Source of the DNA: Burkholderiales bacterium RIFCSPHIGHO2_01_FULL_63_240 | GTDB taxonomy: Bacteria > Pseudomonadota > Gammaproteobacteria > Burkholderiales > Burkholderiaceae_C | Direction of reading: 5' to 3' | Length of the DNA stretch: 64,000 nt | Assembly (NCBI GenBank): GCA_001770725.1 | Contig: MERU01000006.1 | Location: forward strand, 372,001-436,000 | Part shown: positions 50,113 to 60,584 of the stretch, piece after piece | Position numbering within the stretch: position 1 is the first letter of the stretch | Layout: every line of letters begins with the position of its first letter | Translations under genes and position numbers: made by a program | The notes under the pieces: generated by a model | What the model was told of the DNA's origin: nothing | What the model saw: the letters and a program-made list of their open reading frames with translations, nothing else | Databases searched by the model: none

Positions 50113-50251
50113 CCAGGTCATGTAAGCGCGCTTTCGCTTGAAGCGGCACCTGGGGCGACACGACAGTCAGTTGCGAGGCCACCCCCGTTTCAAAGAAGTG
50201 GCGCCAAAGCTGACAGACAACTGTTTTTACTTCCTAATTAAGGAAACACCC

Positions 50252-50680
50252 ATGAAGACCTTCAGCGCCAAGCCGGCCGAAGTGACGCACGAGTGGTTTG
50301 TGATCGACGCCACCGACAAGGTGCTCGGACGAGTGGCCAGCGAAGTCGCTCTCCGTCTGCGCGGCAAGCACAAGGCCATTTACACGCCTCACGTGGACAC
50401 CGGCGATTTCATCGTCATCGTCAACGCCGACAAGATCCGCGTCACTGGCACCAAGGCCACCGACAAGGTTTACTACCGTCACTCGGGCTTCCCCGGCGGC
50501 ATCTACGCCACGAAGTTCAAGGACATGCAAGCCAAGCACCCTGGTCGCGCCATCGAAAAGGCCGTCAAGGGCATGCTGCCCAAGGGTCCCCTGGGCTACG
50601 CCATGATCAAGAAGCTGAAGGTCTACGCAGGCAGCGAGCATCCGCACGCCGCGCAGCAGCCCAAAGCCCTGGAAATCTGA
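50252..50680 (+). CDS. rplM: 50S ribosomal protein L13
   Basis: 142 residues starting [20 protein letters not shown], with [19 protein letters not shown] and [21 protein letters not shown]. It is an early assembly protein of the large subunit. An AAGGAAAC site precedes the ATG. It forms an operon with rpsI. Confidence 0.99.
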   Translation: MKTFSAKPAEVTHEWFVIDATDKVLGRVASEVALRLRGKHKAIYTPHVDTGDFIVIVNADKIRVTGTKATDKVYYRHSGFPGGIYATKFKDMQAKHPGRAIEKAVKGMLPKGPLGYAMIKKLKVYAGSEHPHAAQQPKALEI

Positions 50681-50691
50681 GGAGCGGCCAC

Positions 50692-51084
50692 ATGATTGGT
50701 AACTGGAACTACGGCACCGGCCGTCGCAAGTCGTCCGTCGCCCGCGTCTTCATCAAGAAGGGCACCGGCCAGATCATCATCAACGGCAAGCCCGTTGAGC
50801 AGTACTTCGGCCGTCAGACCTCCATCATGGTGGTCAAGCAGCCCCTGGTGCTGACCAACAACGCTGAAGCGTTCGACATCAAGGTCAACGTCCACGGTGG
50901 TGGCGAATCCGGTCAAGCCGGTGCCGTCCGTCACGGTGTGACCCGCGCCCTGATCGATTTCGACGCTGCCCTGAAGCCCGAACTGAGCCGCGCTGGTTTC
51001 GTCACCCGCGACGCCCGCGAAGTCGAGCGCAAGAAGGTCGGCCTGCACGGCGCTCGTCGCAGGAAGCAGTTCAGCAAGCGCTGA
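50692..51084 (+). CDS. rpsI: 30S ribosomal protein S9
   Basis: 130 residues; [20 protein letters not shown] and the C-terminal RRRKQFSKR tail that reaches the P-site tRNA. It starts 11 bases after rplM behind GAGGAG. Confidence 0.99.
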   Translation: MIGNWNYGTGRRKSSVARVFIKKGTGQIIINGKPVEQYFGRQTSIMVVKQPLVLTNNAEAFDIKVNVHGGGESGQAGAVRHGVTRALIDFDAALKPELSRAGFVTRDAREVERKKVGLHGARRRKQFSKR

Positions 51085-51127
51085 TCGCTCCCACCTGGCA
51101 TGCCGCTGCAAAGCGGTTTGCCAACCC

Positions 51128-51160
51128 AACCCGCCCCTGGCCTCGGCCCCGGGCGGGTTT
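51128..51160 (+). terminator. Terminator of rplM-rpsI
   Basis: AACCCGCCC pairs with GGGCGGGTT, followed by a short T-run, 40 bases after rpsI. Confidence 0.85.
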
Positions 51161-51220
51161 GTCATTCAGGGTGTTCGCATTGTTCCTACAATGGCGCCTC
51201 TCCAGTTGAAAGGATCGAAG

Positions 51221-52258
51221 ATGATCAAGGTCGGCATCGTCGGTGGCACCGGCTACACCGGGGTCGAGCTGCTGCGCCTGCTGTCGCAGCACCCGCAAGT
51301 CGAGATCAAGGCCATCACCTCCCGCAAGGAGGCTGGCCTGCCCGTGGCCGACATGTACCCGAGCCTGCGTGGCCACGTCGACCTGGCCTTCGTCACGCCC
51401 GATGAAGCCAGGCTGACCGAGTGCGACGTCGTCTTCTTCGCCACCCCGCATGGCGTGGCCATGGCCCAGGCCCGCGAGCTGCTGGCCGCTGGTGTCAAGG
51501 TCATCGACCTCGCGGCCGACTTCCGCCTGAAAGACACCGCCGAGTTCGAGAAGTGGTACGGCATGGCCCACACCTGCCCCGACCTGCTCGAAGAGGCCGT
51601 CTATGGCCTGCCCGAGATCAACCGCGAAGCCATCCAGCGCGCGCGCGTCATCGGCAACCCGGGCTGCTACCCCACCTCGGTGCAGCTGGGCTATGCGCCG
51701 CTGCTGCGCAACAAGCTGATCGAGACCACCGGCCTGATCGCCAACTGCGCTTCGGGCATTTCGGGTGCGGGCCGCAAGGCCGAGGTGCACACGCTGCACG
51801 CCGAGGCCTCGGACAACTTCAAGGCCTATGGCGTCAAGGGGCACCGTCACGGCCCCGAAATCAACCAGCAGCTGCGCGCCATCGCGGGTGATGCCAGCGT
51901 GAACTGCCTGTTCGTGCCCCATCTGCTGCCGATCATCCGCGGCATCCACTCCACGCTGTACGCGCGCCTGAACAGCGCCGGCCAGGCTGCGGACCTGCAG
52001 GCCATCTTCGAAGACGCCTACCGCGGCGAGCGTTTCGTCGACGTGCTGCCCGCCGGCAGCGCACCCGAGACCCGCAGCGTGCGCGCTTCCAACACCGTGC
52101 GCATCGCGGTGCACCGCCCGCTGCCCGACACCGTCATGGTCCTGGTCGTCGAAGACAACCTCACCAAGGGCGCGTCGGGCCAGGCCGTGCAGTGCATGAA
52201 CCTGATGTGCGGCCTCGATGAGCACCTCGGCCTGACCGGCGTGCCGGTGCTGCCCTGA
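51221..52258 (+). CDS. argC: N-acetyl-gamma-glutamyl-phosphate reductase
   Basis: 345 residues. [18 protein letters not shown] binds NADP, and [12 protein letters not shown] contains the catalytic Cys; [10 protein letters not shown] holds the His. It is the third step of arginine synthesis. The ATG at 51221 has AAGGA upstream; a -10-like TACAAT is at 51187-51192. The stop shares one base with the next start (TGATG). Confidence 0.97.
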   Translation: MIKVGIVGGTGYTGVELLRLLSQHPQVEIKAITSRKEAGLPVADMYPSLRGHVDLAFVTPDEARLTECDVVFFATPHGVAMAQARELLAAGVKVIDLAADFRLKDTAEFEKWYGMAHTCPDLLEEAVYGLPEINREAIQRARVIGNPGCYPTSVQLGYAPLLRNKLIETTGLIANCASGISGAGRKAEVHTLHAEASDNFKAYGVKGHRHGPEINQQLRAIAGDASVNCLFVPHLLPIIRGIHSTLYARLNSAGQAADLQAIFEDAYRGERFVDVLPAGSAPETRSVRASNTVRIAVHRPLPDTVMVLVVEDNLTKGASGQAVQCMNLMCGLDEHLGLTGVPVLP

Positions 52259-52977
52259 TGCGTTGGCGCCTGCTGCGCCGGCGGCTGTCGATCAGCTCGC
52301 CGCGCATGGCCGTTCGCAGCCACCTGCCATGGCCTTTGCGTTGGGCGGTGGTCGCCATCGCGCTGGGCTTTTCCGGAGCGCTCGCTCTGTGGGCCTTCGA
52401 GTTCGGGCGAGGGCTGGCCGGGCTGGGGCAGGGCAGCCGCGGCGCTCAGGAACAGGTGGTCGAGTTGCGGCGCCAGCTCGACGAGCTCCGCGCCGATCGC
52501 GACCAGGCCCGCTCCATCGCCAACTCGGCTGACAGCCTGCTCAAGGCCGAGCGGGTCACGCAGCAGAAGCTGGCCGATCAGGTGCGGGCACTTGAGACCG
52601 AGAACCAGGCCATCAAGGCCGACCTCGGCTTCTTCGAGCGCCTGCTTCCCACCTCGGGCGAGCCCATCGCCATCCGCGGGCTGCAGGTCGAGGCCTCGGC
52701 CACCGGCCCGGTGCGCTACCAGTTGCTGGTGATGCAGCAGGGCGTGCGCGGGCAGTCCGACTTCCGAGGCACCATCGAGGTTTTCGCCACCGGCACCCGC
52801 GACGCCGCCCCCTGGTCGACCAGTGGCCCCATGGTGCGCCAGGCGGTTCAGTTCCGGCAGTACCGCCGCCTGGAGGGGCTGTTGCAGCCGCCGGCGGGGG
52901 TCGTTGTCCGCCAGATCCAGATCCGCGTGCTCGACGAGTCGGGCGCGGTCAAGGCCACGCAGGTGCACAGGCTGTGA
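52258..52977 (+). CDS. Membrane-anchored coiled-coil protein (DUF6776-like)
   Basis: 239 residues. Basic N-terminus, one membrane helix (WAVVAIALGFSGALALWAF), a coiled coil (EQVVELRRQLDELRADRDQARS ... RALETENQAIKAD), then a beta-rich periplasmic part. It lies between argC and bactofilin as in many Burkholderiales and resembles the DUF6776 family. Role unknown, possibly linked to bactofilin and the cell wall. Confidence 0.82.
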   Translation: MRWRLLRRRLSISSPRMAVRSHLPWPLRWAVVAIALGFSGALALWAFEFGRGLAGLGQGSRGAQEQVVELRRQLDELRADRDQARSIANSADSLLKAERVTQQKLADQVRALETENQAIKADLGFFERLLPTSGEPIAIRGLQVEASATGPVRYQLLVMQQGVRGQSDFRGTIEVFATGTRDAAPWSTSGPMVRQAVQFRQYRRLEGLLQPPAGVVVRQIQIRVLDESGAVKATQVHRL

Positions 52978-53111
52978 CGCAACCCACGCCACCTCGCACC
53001 CGGGGTCTTGATCTGGACGGTGGTCGGTGTACCCTTGGGGGTTTCGTCGGCTTGTCGCGTCTTTCGGCGCCCGGGCCTGCGCCTGGCCCCTGACCCTTGA
53101 GGAAGATCGCC

Positions 53112-53534
53112 ATGTTCGGCTGGAAAAAAACGCCCCCCATCCGCACCTTGATCGGTGAAGGCACGGTCATCACCGGTGAGATCCGCTTCGCGGACGGCCT
53201 GCGCATCGACGGCGAGCTCCGTGGCGACGTCCAGGCCATCGGCGACGGGCGCACCTTGCTGGTCATCAGCGACAAAGCCCGCGTGCATGGCAAGGTCAGG
53301 GCCGGCCATGTCATCATCAATGGCAGCGTCGAAGGCCCCGTCATCGCCGACGACCTGCTGGAGCTGCAGCCCAAGGCCCGCATCGTGGGCGACGTCAAGT
53401 ACGAAGCCCTTGAAATGCACCAGGGCGCCACCATCGATGGTGAATTGCGCGCCCTGAAGTCCGAAGCCAAACCGGGCTTGAAGCTGGCAGCCAGCGCCAA
53501 TGCCGCCGGTGGCAGCGAACGCGCTGCATCCTGA
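53112..53534 (+). CDS. Bactofilin
   Basis: 140 residues. A right-handed beta-helix (TLIGEGTVITGEIRFADGLRIDGEL ... VIINGSVEGPVIAD) is typical of bactofilins, which polymerise into cytoskeletal filaments at the membrane and recruit cell-wall enzymes. A GAGGAAG site precedes the ATG. An M23 peptidase, the usual partner, is encoded nearby (55213-56688). Confidence 0.95.
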   Translation: MFGWKKTPPIRTLIGEGTVITGEIRFADGLRIDGELRGDVQAIGDGRTLLVISDKARVHGKVRAGHVIINGSVEGPVIADDLLELQPKARIVGDVKYEALEMHQGATIDGELRALKSEAKPGLKLAASANAAGGSERAAS

Positions 53535-53561
53535 TTTTTCTGTTCCTGGAGTCCCCCCACC

Positions 53562-53942
53562 ATGACCGCCGTCGCCCAAGACATCGTTGACACCCAAGCC
53601 ACCGACGCGCCTCCTGCGCCCATCGTCTTCACCGACGCCGCTGCCTCCAAGGTGGCCGAGCTCGTCGCCGAAGAAGGCAACCCCGAGCTGAAGCTGCGCG
53701 TGTTCGTGCAAGGTGGCGGCTGCTCCGGCTTCCAGTACGGCTTCACCTTCGACGAGATCACCAACGAAGACGACACGCAGATGAACAAGAATGGCGTCAC
53801 GCTGCTGATCGACGCCATGAGCCTGCAGTACCTGGTGGGCGCCGAGATCGACTACAAGGACGACCTCGAAGGCAGCCAGTTCGTCATCCGCAACCCGAAC
53901 GCCACCACCACCTGCGGTTGCGGCTCGAGCTTCTCGGTCTGA
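53562..53942 (+). CDS. erpA: Housekeeping A-type Fe-S carrier ErpA
   Basis: 126 residues; [30 protein letters not shown] and [11 protein letters not shown]. It brings clusters to essential Fe-S enzymes. It is the general copy; a near twin sits in the nif isc operon (26881-27255). Confidence 0.96.
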   Translation: MTAVAQDIVDTQATDAPPAPIVFTDAAASKVAELVAEEGNPELKLRVFVQGGGCSGFQYGFTFDEITNEDDTQMNKNGVTLLIDAMSLQYLVGAEIDYKDDLEGSQFVIRNPNATTTCGCGSSFSV

Positions 53943-53970
53943 CCTCTTCAGCCTCCCCCGTCTGAACATC

Positions 53971-53995
53971 ACAAGCGGCCCTGCGGGGCCGTTTG
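53971..53995. terminator. Bidirectional terminator between erpA and anmK
   Basis: ACAAGCGGCCC and GGGCCGTTTGT form an 11-bp stem with a 3-base loop (TGC/G boundary), between convergent genes, with T residues following. Confidence 0.8.
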
Positions 53996-54011
53996 TCATT
54001 TCCAGGGCGTG

Positions 54012-55190
54012 TCAGGCGGGGTACAGCGCGCCCAGCACGCGCGGGCCGCGCGCACCGGTCACATCCGGCAGGTTGCCGGGCACGCGGTGCACATGTGCCC
54101 AGGCCAGCCAGGCGAACGCCGCGGCTTCCACCTGCATCACGTCCAGGCCACGTTCGTCGGAGCGGACGACGGGCACCCCTGGCAGCTGACGTGCCAGGCG
54201 TTGCATCAGGTCGCCGTTGAGGGCCCCTCCACCGCACACCACCACCTCGGCGGCATCGGGCGCGTGGGCCTGCACCGCGGCGGCGGCGGTGCGGGCGGTC
54301 AACTCGCACAGCGTCGCCTGGACATCCCGCGCGACGTTGGGGTCGATGGGGGGCAAGGCGCCCTGCGAGTCCCTGAGGTCAAGGGGCACGCCATGCGGCG
54401 CCAGCCAGCGGCCAAGCCAGTCGGCGTTGAACAGGTCTCGCCCGGTGCTCTTGGGTGGGGGCAGGGCAAAGAAGGGGTCGGCCAGGGCGTCGGCCAGCCA
54501 GTCCTCGCTCGCGCGGCCCCCCGCTCCCCAATCGCCGTTGGCATCGAAAGCGTGCCCGGTCTGCCGGTGGCACCACATGTCGAGCAAGGCGTTGCCCGGG
54601 CCGCAGTCAAAGCCCAGTGGCCCCCGGCCCGGCCGCAGGATGCTCAGGTTGGCCATGCCCCCGATGTTGAGCACGACCACGGTGTGGTCGGGCCTGGCGA
54701 AGACGGCTTCGTGGAAGGCAGGCACCAGTGGCGCGCCCTGGCCGCCCGCGGCCACGTCACGGGCGCGCAGGTCTGCCACCACGTCGATGCCGGTGAGTTC
54801 GGCCAGCAGGGCGGGCTGGTTGAGCTGCAGGGTGTAGCCGAGTTCGGGGCGGTGGCGCACCGTCTGCCCGTGGGCGCCGATGGCTCGCACTTCGGCTGGC
54901 AGCACCTGTGCCAGCTCGCAAACCGCCTGCACCACCTCGGCGCACAGCACCGCCAGCGCCTGGGAGGCGAGGGCGGCATGGTGAAGCTCGTTCTCGCCCG
55001 GTGTGTTCAGCTCCAGCAGGGCCTGGCGCAAGGCGGGCGGCAAGGGCCGGTGGGCATGGGCCAAGGTCTGCCATTGGCCGCCCGCCGGCTGGCTGAGCAC
55101 GCCGTCGACGCCGTCGAGCGAGGTGCCCGACATCAGCCCGATGTAGAGCTCGCCCACGTCGGCCCGGGAGGGTGACGAAGGCGTGCTCAT
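54012..55190 (-). CDS. anmK: Anhydro-N-acetylmuramic acid kinase
   Basis: 392 residues. [38 protein letters not shown] and GPGNALLD are the AnmK marks. It phosphorylates and opens anhydroMurNAc during peptidoglycan recycling. The next step genes include murU, present at 35419. Confidence 0.96.
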   Translation of the reverse strand: MSTPSSPSRADVGELYIGLMSGTSLDGVDGVLSQPAGGQWQTLAHAHRPLPPALRQALLELNTPGENELHHAALASQALAVLCAEVVQAVCELAQVLPAEVRAIGAHGQTVRHRPELGYTLQLNQPALLAELTGIDVVADLRARDVAAGGQGAPLVPAFHEAVFARPDHTVVVLNIGGMANLSILRPGRGPLGFDCGPGNALLDMWCHRQTGHAFDANGDWGAGGRASEDWLADALADPFFALPPPKSTGRDLFNADWLGRWLAPHGVPLDLRDSQGALPPIDPNVARDVQATLCELTARTAAAAVQAHAPDAAEVVVCGGGALNGDLMQRLARQLPGVPVVRSDERGLDVMQVEAAAFAWLAWAHVHRVPGNLPDVTGARGPRVLGALYPA

Positions 55191-55212
55191 GCGGTTGCCG
55201 ATGGCAAGCCGC

Positions 55213-56688
55213 TCATTCGAAGCGGGGGCCGGACTGGGTGCCCGCCGCTTGCCACTCGCCCGCCATCTTCAGGCGCTCGGCGATGTCAACGGCCTTGTGG
55301 CGGAACTGGGCCAGGGCCTGTGCCGACAGCTGCAGGCTCTCGGAGGCCCGTGCGATCGTCATCGGGTCGACCTGCCGGCCACCCACCTTGAACTCGAAGT
55401 GCAGGTGCGGGCCGGTGGCCCAGCCGGTGGCGCCCACGGCACCAATGCGGTCCCCCTGCTCGACGCGCTGACCCCGCCGCACGTCGATGCGGCTGAGGTG
55501 GGCGTAGACGGTGCTGCGGTCGCCGCTGTGCTGAACCTGCACCACGTTACCGTAGCCGTTCTGCCAGCCCGAGAAGGTCACCACGCCTTCGCCCACGGTG
55601 CGAACGGCGGTGCCGGTGGGGGCGCCGAAGTCCACGCCCAGGTGGGCGCGCCAGGTCTTGTGGATGGGGTGAAAGCGCATCGCGAACCCGGAGGTCACGC
55701 GCGAGAAGGCCAGCGGCGAAGACAGGAAGGCGCGCACCTTGCTGCGCCCGGTCATGTCGAAGTAGGCGCCCTTGCGGCCCGGCTCCTGGTGCCAGACGGC
55801 GTCGTGCACCTCGCCCTTGCTGATGAAGCGGGCAGCCAGCACGCGCCCGGCCGGGTTGCCCCAGGTCACGGGCTCGCCTTCGGCCAGGTGGGCCTCGTAG
55901 AGCACGCTGAAGGCGTCGCCCTTGCGCAGCTCGCGCCTGAAGTCGATGTCGTTGCCGAAGATTTCGGCGATCTGGTTCGTCACGGCGTCCGGGATGCGGG
56001 CGTCGTCGGCCGCGGCAAACAGCGAGGACTGGATCGTGGCCGATGCCATCTGCGGCGTGCGCTCCAGCGGCAGCACGGCGCGCTGCACCGAGAAGCCGCC
56101 CTGAGGCAGGCGGCTGATCAGGACCTTGGTGAAGTGGATGTCGATGTCGGCGCTGGTGTCGGCCGGGCCGCGCACCACGAGCTCGATCAGCTTGCCGTCT
56201 TCCACGATGGCCTTGACCGACTTGCCCAGGCGCCCTTGCAGGATGGTGCTGGCCACCGGGTCGTTGCGCACGAACTGCGCGGCTTCCATGTCATCGACGC
56301 CCAGGCGCTTGAGCAGGCTGTCGGCGGTGTCGGCCGAGCGGGTGACCTCGCTGCGGTACAGGCGCAGGGCCTGCAGGTCCAGGCGCTGCAGCTGCACAGA
56401 CAGGTCTGCCGGCTCGACGGCCTGGGTGATCTGGGTGATGACGGGCGAGGGGCCTTCGGGCAGGCTGGTCAGCGGGGCCACGCCAAAGGCGGTGACGGCA
56501 GAACCGGCCAGCAGGGTCAGCACAGCGGCGCTGACGCGGCGGGGATGGCGATGGGCCGCGTTCTGGAAGGCTTGGGCAGCGGCGGCGATGGGTGCCAGTC
56601 GAAGGGACTGGAGCGCGTCGATCAGGCGATCGACCAGTCGGGAAGAAGCCAAAACGGGTTTCCTGTCAGCGTGCGAAGGGGTGTTCAT
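55213..56688 (-). CDS. M23-family murein endopeptidase
   Basis: 491 residues. An N-terminal membrane segment ([24 protein letters not shown]), a LysM/OapA-like region, and a C-terminal peptidase M23 domain with [16 protein letters not shown], the metal site HxxxD and HLHFEFKV. It cleaves peptidoglycan peptides in the periplasm. The ATG at 56688 has an AAGGGGGG site. It is divergent from tyrS and is a likely bactofilin partner. Confidence 0.94.
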   Translation of the reverse strand: MNTPSHADRKPVLASSRLVDRLIDALQSLRLAPIAAAAQAFQNAAHRHPRRVSAAVLTLLAGSAVTAFGVAPLTSLPEGPSPVITQITQAVEPADLSVQLQRLDLQALRLYRSEVTRSADTADSLLKRLGVDDMEAAQFVRNDPVASTILQGRLGKSVKAIVEDGKLIELVVRGPADTSADIDIHFTKVLISRLPQGGFSVQRAVLPLERTPQMASATIQSSLFAAADDARIPDAVTNQIAEIFGNDIDFRRELRKGDAFSVLYEAHLAEGEPVTWGNPAGRVLAARFISKGEVHDAVWHQEPGRKGAYFDMTGRSKVRAFLSSPLAFSRVTSGFAMRFHPIHKTWRAHLGVDFGAPTGTAVRTVGEGVVTFSGWQNGYGNVVQVQHSGDRSTVYAHLSRIDVRRGQRVEQGDRIGAVGATGWATGPHLHFEFKVGGRQVDPMTIARASESLQLSAQALAQFRHKAVDIAERLKMAGEWQAAGTQSGPRFE

Positions 56689-56808
56689 GCCACCCCCCTT
56701 AAAATGAGCTCCCTGGCCACGCAAGCTGTGTGCCTGCGCGCGCATTGCGCGGAGTATAGCGGGCACATGCTGCCTGCCCGCCTGCTGATTTTCACCTGTT
56801 GGTTCACC

Positions 56809-58068
56809 ATGTCTCACCCCGAAAAAGCGTCCGAAGCCTTGCCAGAACACCCCATCACCGATCGCGTGAAGGAGGCCCTGGCGATCACCCGCCGTGGCGT
56901 GGACGAACTGCTGCCCGAGGCCGAATGGCTGCGAAAACTGGCCCGCTCGGAAGCCACCGGGGTGCCCCTGCGCATCAAGCTCGGTCTGGATCCGACCGCG
57001 CCCGACATCCACCTGGGTCACACCGTGGTGCTGAACAAACTGCGCCAGTTACAGGATATCGGTCACCAGGTCATTTTCTTGATCGGCGACTTCACCTCCC
57101 TGATCGGCGACCCCTCCGGCCGCAACACCACCCGCCCGCCGCTGACGCCCGAGCAGGTCAAGGCCAACGCCGAGACCTATTACAAGCAGGCCAGCCTGGT
57201 GCTCGACCCCGCCCGCACCGAGATCCGCTACAACAGCGAGTGGTGCGACGCCCTGGGCGCGCGCGGCATGATCCAGCTCGCCAGCCGCTACACCGTGGCC
57301 CGCATGATGGAGCGCAACGACTTCCACGACCGCTTCCGCGCCGGCACCTCGATCAGCGTGCACGAGTTCCTCTACCCGCTGATGCAGGGCTACGACTCGG
57401 TGGCCCTGAAGTCCGACCTCGAACTCGGTGGCACCGACCAGAAGTTCAACCTGCTGATGGGGCGCCACCTGCAGGCCGAATACGGCCAGGAGGCCCAGTG
57501 CATCCTGACCATGCCCCTGCTCGTGGGCCTGGACGGCGTCGAGAAGATGTCCAAGTCCAAGAACAACTACATCGGCATCAGCGAAGCGCCGAACGACATG
57601 TTCGGCAAGCTCATGAGCGTCAGCGACGACCTGATGTGGACCTACTTCACCTTGTTGAGCTACCGTTCGCTGGGTGAAATCGAGCAGCTGAAGGCCGAAT
57701 GCGCCGCGGGCCGCAACCCGCGCGACGCCAAGGTCATGCTGGGCCAGGAAATCGTCACCCGCTTCCATGGCGCTGCCGCCGCCGAAGCCGCCCTGCAGGA
57801 CTTCGTCAACCGCTCGAAGGGCGGGGTGCCGGACGACATCCCCGAGGTGTCTCTGGCCGCTTCAGCCGAAGGGGTGGGCATCGGCTCCTTGCTCAAGCAG
57901 GCGGGCCTGGTGCCCTCCACCAGCGAGGCCAACCGCCTGATCGACCAGGGTGGCGTGAAGGTCGATGGTCAGGCGGTGTCCGACAAGGGCCTGAAGCTGC
58001 CTGCGGGGGTGTTTGTCGTTCAGGTGGGCAAGCGCAAATTCGCCCGCGTGACCTTGGGTGTTGCGTGA
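56809..58068 (+). CDS. tyrS: Tyrosyl-tRNA synthetase
   Basis: 419 residues. The class I motifs are HLGH (HIGH) and KMSKSK, with an S4 domain at the C-terminus ([16 protein letters not shown]). It charges tRNA-Tyr. The ATG at 56809 follows AT-rich sequence without a strong ribosome site. Confidence 0.97.
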   Translation: MSHPEKASEALPEHPITDRVKEALAITRRGVDELLPEAEWLRKLARSEATGVPLRIKLGLDPTAPDIHLGHTVVLNKLRQLQDIGHQVIFLIGDFTSLIGDPSGRNTTRPPLTPEQVKANAETYYKQASLVLDPARTEIRYNSEWCDALGARGMIQLASRYTVARMMERNDFHDRFRAGTSISVHEFLYPLMQGYDSVALKSDLELGGTDQKFNLLMGRHLQAEYGQEAQCILTMPLLVGLDGVEKMSKSKNNYIGISEAPNDMFGKLMSVSDDLMWTYFTLLSYRSLGEIEQLKAECAAGRNPRDAKVMLGQEIVTRFHGAAAAEAALQDFVNRSKGGVPDDIPEVSLAASAEGVGIGSLLKQAGLVPSTSEANRLIDQGGVKVDGQAVSDKGLKLPAGVFVVQVGKRKFARVTLGVA

Positions 58069-58289
58069 ATTTGTGTAAGGCAACGCAGCGGCGTTGTTTC
58101 GATGCGGCAAGTCAGAGGTGAGGCATTTGCTACAAAATGAAAGGGTTCTGCACCTGTTTCAAAATGCACGGACTGGGCGCGTTTTTGGGGCGGTTCCTGG
58201 GGGATTCCTCGTAACAGTTGCGCCCATCAGGCGCGACTTCCTCCACCTTTGTAGGGGGAGTTGTATCGCCACGATGCGACTGACCCTGT

Positions 58290-58305
58290 TGTGATTTTTT
58301 TCACG
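58290..58305. promoter_or_regulatory. CRP/FNR-family site before PEP-CTERM gene 1
   Basis: TGTGA-TTTTTT-TCACG is one base from the CRP consensus TGTGA-N6-TCACA. It lies about 120 bases before the first PEP-CTERM start in the 58069-58424 spacer, which otherwise holds no gene. Confidence 0.55.
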
Positions 58306-58424
58306 ATCAACGTACCCTGAAGCGAGCGGGTGGACTTTGCCCGCTTGACTTGCTGGAATACGCGGAACGCCAGCGAGTTGTTCATGAACACAAACAAGGG
58401 ACCGCATCTCGTGGAGAAAGAAAC

Positions 58425-59219
58425 ATGAAACATTCGATCAAAACCTTGATCGCAGCAGCTGCTTTCGTTGCCGCAGGTGTTGCCAGCGCAGCCCCCCTGA
58501 CCTTGGACGTCGGTCAGACCGTCGAATCGCAGGGCTACTCGTTCTCTGGCCTGACCGGCTCGGGCACCCTGAGCTTCTCGACCACCCTGATCGGCGCCCT
58601 CAACGCCGGCGGTGTGCAAGTGTCCGCCGTGGACCCTGCAACGGTGCTCGTGGACCAGCGCCCGAATGGCAAGTACCGTTCTGTCTCGGCTTCGGCCCCG
58701 GTGACCTCCCTGTCGGGTGATTTCAACGGCTCGACCTTGGCTGTCCAGAGCGTGGCCACTGCTGGCGGCGCCCTGCAAACCGCCGAAGCTGACGACTTCA
58801 CTACCACGGGTGGTTCGCTGGCCATCACCAACCTGCGCGTCGACCTGGTTCAGAACCGCGTGTATGCCACCCTGATTGGTGCCAACGGCGTGGGCACGGT
58901 CAACGACCTCTACCTGTGGGACATTGGTCTGGTGGAGGGGGCTACCTCGTTCAACATCAATGGCAGCACCAGCACCGTGACGTCGACCAACATCCTGTCG
59001 GGGTTGAAGATCAACGCCAATGCTTTCTCGCTGTTCTCGCAGTCCCTGGGCCTGACTCAGGCTGGCAACGACGCCCTTGCCACCGTTACTGACTTTGGCA
59101 AGATCAACTCGGTCATCACGGCAAACGTGGCTGCTGTGCCCGAGCCCTCGACCTACGGTTTGGTTGGTTTCGGTCTGGCCGCCATGGGCTTGGTTGCTCG
59201 CCGCCGCCGCGCTGCCTGA
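58425..59219 (+). CDS. PEP-CTERM protein, tandem copy 1
   Basis: 264 residues. A signal peptide (IKTLIAAAAFVAAGVASA), a Ser/Thr/Gly-rich beta domain, and a C-terminal VPEPSTYGLVGFGLAAMGL helix with RRRR, the PEP-CTERM sorting signal recognised by exosortase in exopolysaccharide-forming Gram-negatives. The core motif GGALQTAEADDFTTTGGSL is shared with copies 2 and 3. The ATG at 58425 follows GTGGAGAAAGAAAC. Function on the cell surface is unknown. Confidence 0.95.
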   Translation: MKHSIKTLIAAAAFVAAGVASAAPLTLDVGQTVESQGYSFSGLTGSGTLSFSTTLIGALNAGGVQVSAVDPATVLVDQRPNGKYRSVSASAPVTSLSGDFNGSTLAVQSVATAGGALQTAEADDFTTTGGSLAITNLRVDLVQNRVYATLIGANGVGTVNDLYLWDIGLVEGATSFNINGSTSTVTSTNILSGLKINANAFSLFSQSLGLTQAGNDALATVTDFGKINSVITANVAAVPEPSTYGLVGFGLAAMGLVARRRRAA

Positions 59220-59230
59220 GCAAACGAGCC

Positions 59231-59283
59231 TTGACTCGTTTCCGCGAGTCAATCCTCCAAGTGGGCCCTCGGGCCCGCTTCTG
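59231..59283 (+). terminator. Tandem hairpins after PEP-CTERM copy 1
   Basis: TTGACTCG (59231-59238) pairs with CGAGTCAA (59245-59252), and AGTGGGCCC pairs with GGGCCCGCT (59260-59279), followed by T-rich sequence. Confidence 0.65.
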
Positions 59284-59513
59284 TTTCCACCGCCCGGGGG
59301 CAAACCCCCAACCTGAATGCGGGGTCAAAAGGGCTCCTTGGTGTTTACCTGATGAGCTGAAGGTGAGCAGTCGAGGGCTTAGGGCATTGGAATCCTGGGG
59401 GAGCCTCGCTAAGCTGGGATCAACAGACTTCGATGTCTGTGCGTGTAGTGGGAGTCGCGGATGCCTACCTCGCGCCAGAACCAACAAAGGGCCGCAATCC
59501 AGTGGAGATAAAC

Positions 59514-60305
59514 ATGAAATTTGCAAGCAAAATTCTGGTCGCTGCCGTTGCCCTGGCTGCTGCCGGCATGGCCAATGCCGCGTCGCTGACCCTTAATGCC
59601 GGCGGGTCCGTGACGGATCAGGGTTGGACCGTTTCGAACCTGACCGGTTCGGGCACCCTGACCTTCTCGACCACCCTGATCGGCGCGCTGAACGCAGGCG
59701 GTGTGCAAGTTGCCCAGGTTGACCCCGCTGTGGTCACTTCGACCAAGCGCACCAACGGCAAGTACAGCACCATCTCGGCTGCCGCTCCCGTCACCTCCCT
59801 GTCGGGCTCGTTTGATGGCACGACCGTGAGCGTCCTGGGCGTGTCGACCGCTGGTGGCGCCCTGCAAACCGCCGAAGCCGACGACTTCACCACCACCGGT
59901 GGTTCGCTCGCCATCACCAACCTGCGCGTCGATCTGACTGCCAAAAAGGTGTATGCCACCTTGGTTGGTGCCAACGGCGTGGGCACGGTCAACGACCTGT
60001 ACCTGTGGGACATCACCACCATCAGCGGCGCCACGACTTTTACCGCCACTGAAGGCACGATCACCTCGGTCAACGAGCTGACCGGTCTGAAGATCAACGC
60101 CAACGCCTTCTCGCTGTTCTCGCAAGCCTTGGGCCTGACCCAAGCCGGCAACGACGCCCTGGCCACTGTGACGGACTTCGGCAAGATCAGCTCGTCGATT
60201 TCGGTGACTGCTGCTGTGGCCGCCGTGCCTGAGCCCTCGACCTATGCCCTGATGGGCGTGGGCCTTGTCGGCATCGCTGCTGCGGCCCGTCGCCGCGCCA
60301 AGTGA
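59514..60305 (+). CDS. PEP-CTERM protein, tandem copy 2
   Basis: 263 residues, closest to copy 3. Signal peptide ILVAAVALAAAGMANA, the same beta domain (TLIGALNAGGVQVAQVDPAVV; GTVNDLYLWDI), and C-terminal VPEPSTYALMGVGLVGIAA with RRRAK. ATG 59514 behind GTGGAGATAAAC. The 294-base spacer before it holds hairpins and leader sequence only. Confidence 0.95.
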   Translation: MKFASKILVAAVALAAAGMANAASLTLNAGGSVTDQGWTVSNLTGSGTLTFSTTLIGALNAGGVQVAQVDPAVVTSTKRTNGKYSTISAAAPVTSLSGSFDGTTVSVLGVSTAGGALQTAEADDFTTTGGSLAITNLRVDLTAKKVYATLVGANGVGTVNDLYLWDITTISGATTFTATEGTITSVNELTGLKINANAFSLFSQALGLTQAGNDALATVTDFGKISSSISVTAAVAAVPEPSTYALMGVGLVGIAAAARRRAK

Positions 60306-60333
60306 TTCGAACCTCGGTTCTCGAGGACTCCTC

Positions 60334-60359
60334 AAAACGGGCCATCGGGCCCGTTTTTT
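60334..60359 (+). terminator. Terminator after PEP-CTERM copy 2
   Basis: AAAACGGGCC and GGCCCGTTTT with a 4-base loop and a T-run, 28 bases after the stop. Confidence 0.92.
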
Positions 60360-60584
60360 GTTTTCGGGGTAACCCCGACCCCAGTTCGTGGGGGGGCTGT
60401 GCGTGATTTGTGACGCGTCTTGCTGGGGAGCGTGTTTTCTAGGCGGTTTTACCGTTGCTCCCGCGTCTGTGGAGGCATAAAGTCCAAGTCAACAAGTCAG
60501 TAATTGGCTGCTGGCAGTTCCGAAGTCTTCAGCGGTGGCTTCAGCTGCTTCGATTCTTAACCGCGTCCCGTGGAGTTACGAGAC

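Noticed and set aside
60443-60459. Possible sigma-54 site before PEP-CTERM copy 3
   Set aside because: GG-N10-GC and TTGCT are present but the -24 box is poor, and copies 1 and 2 have no good equivalent.
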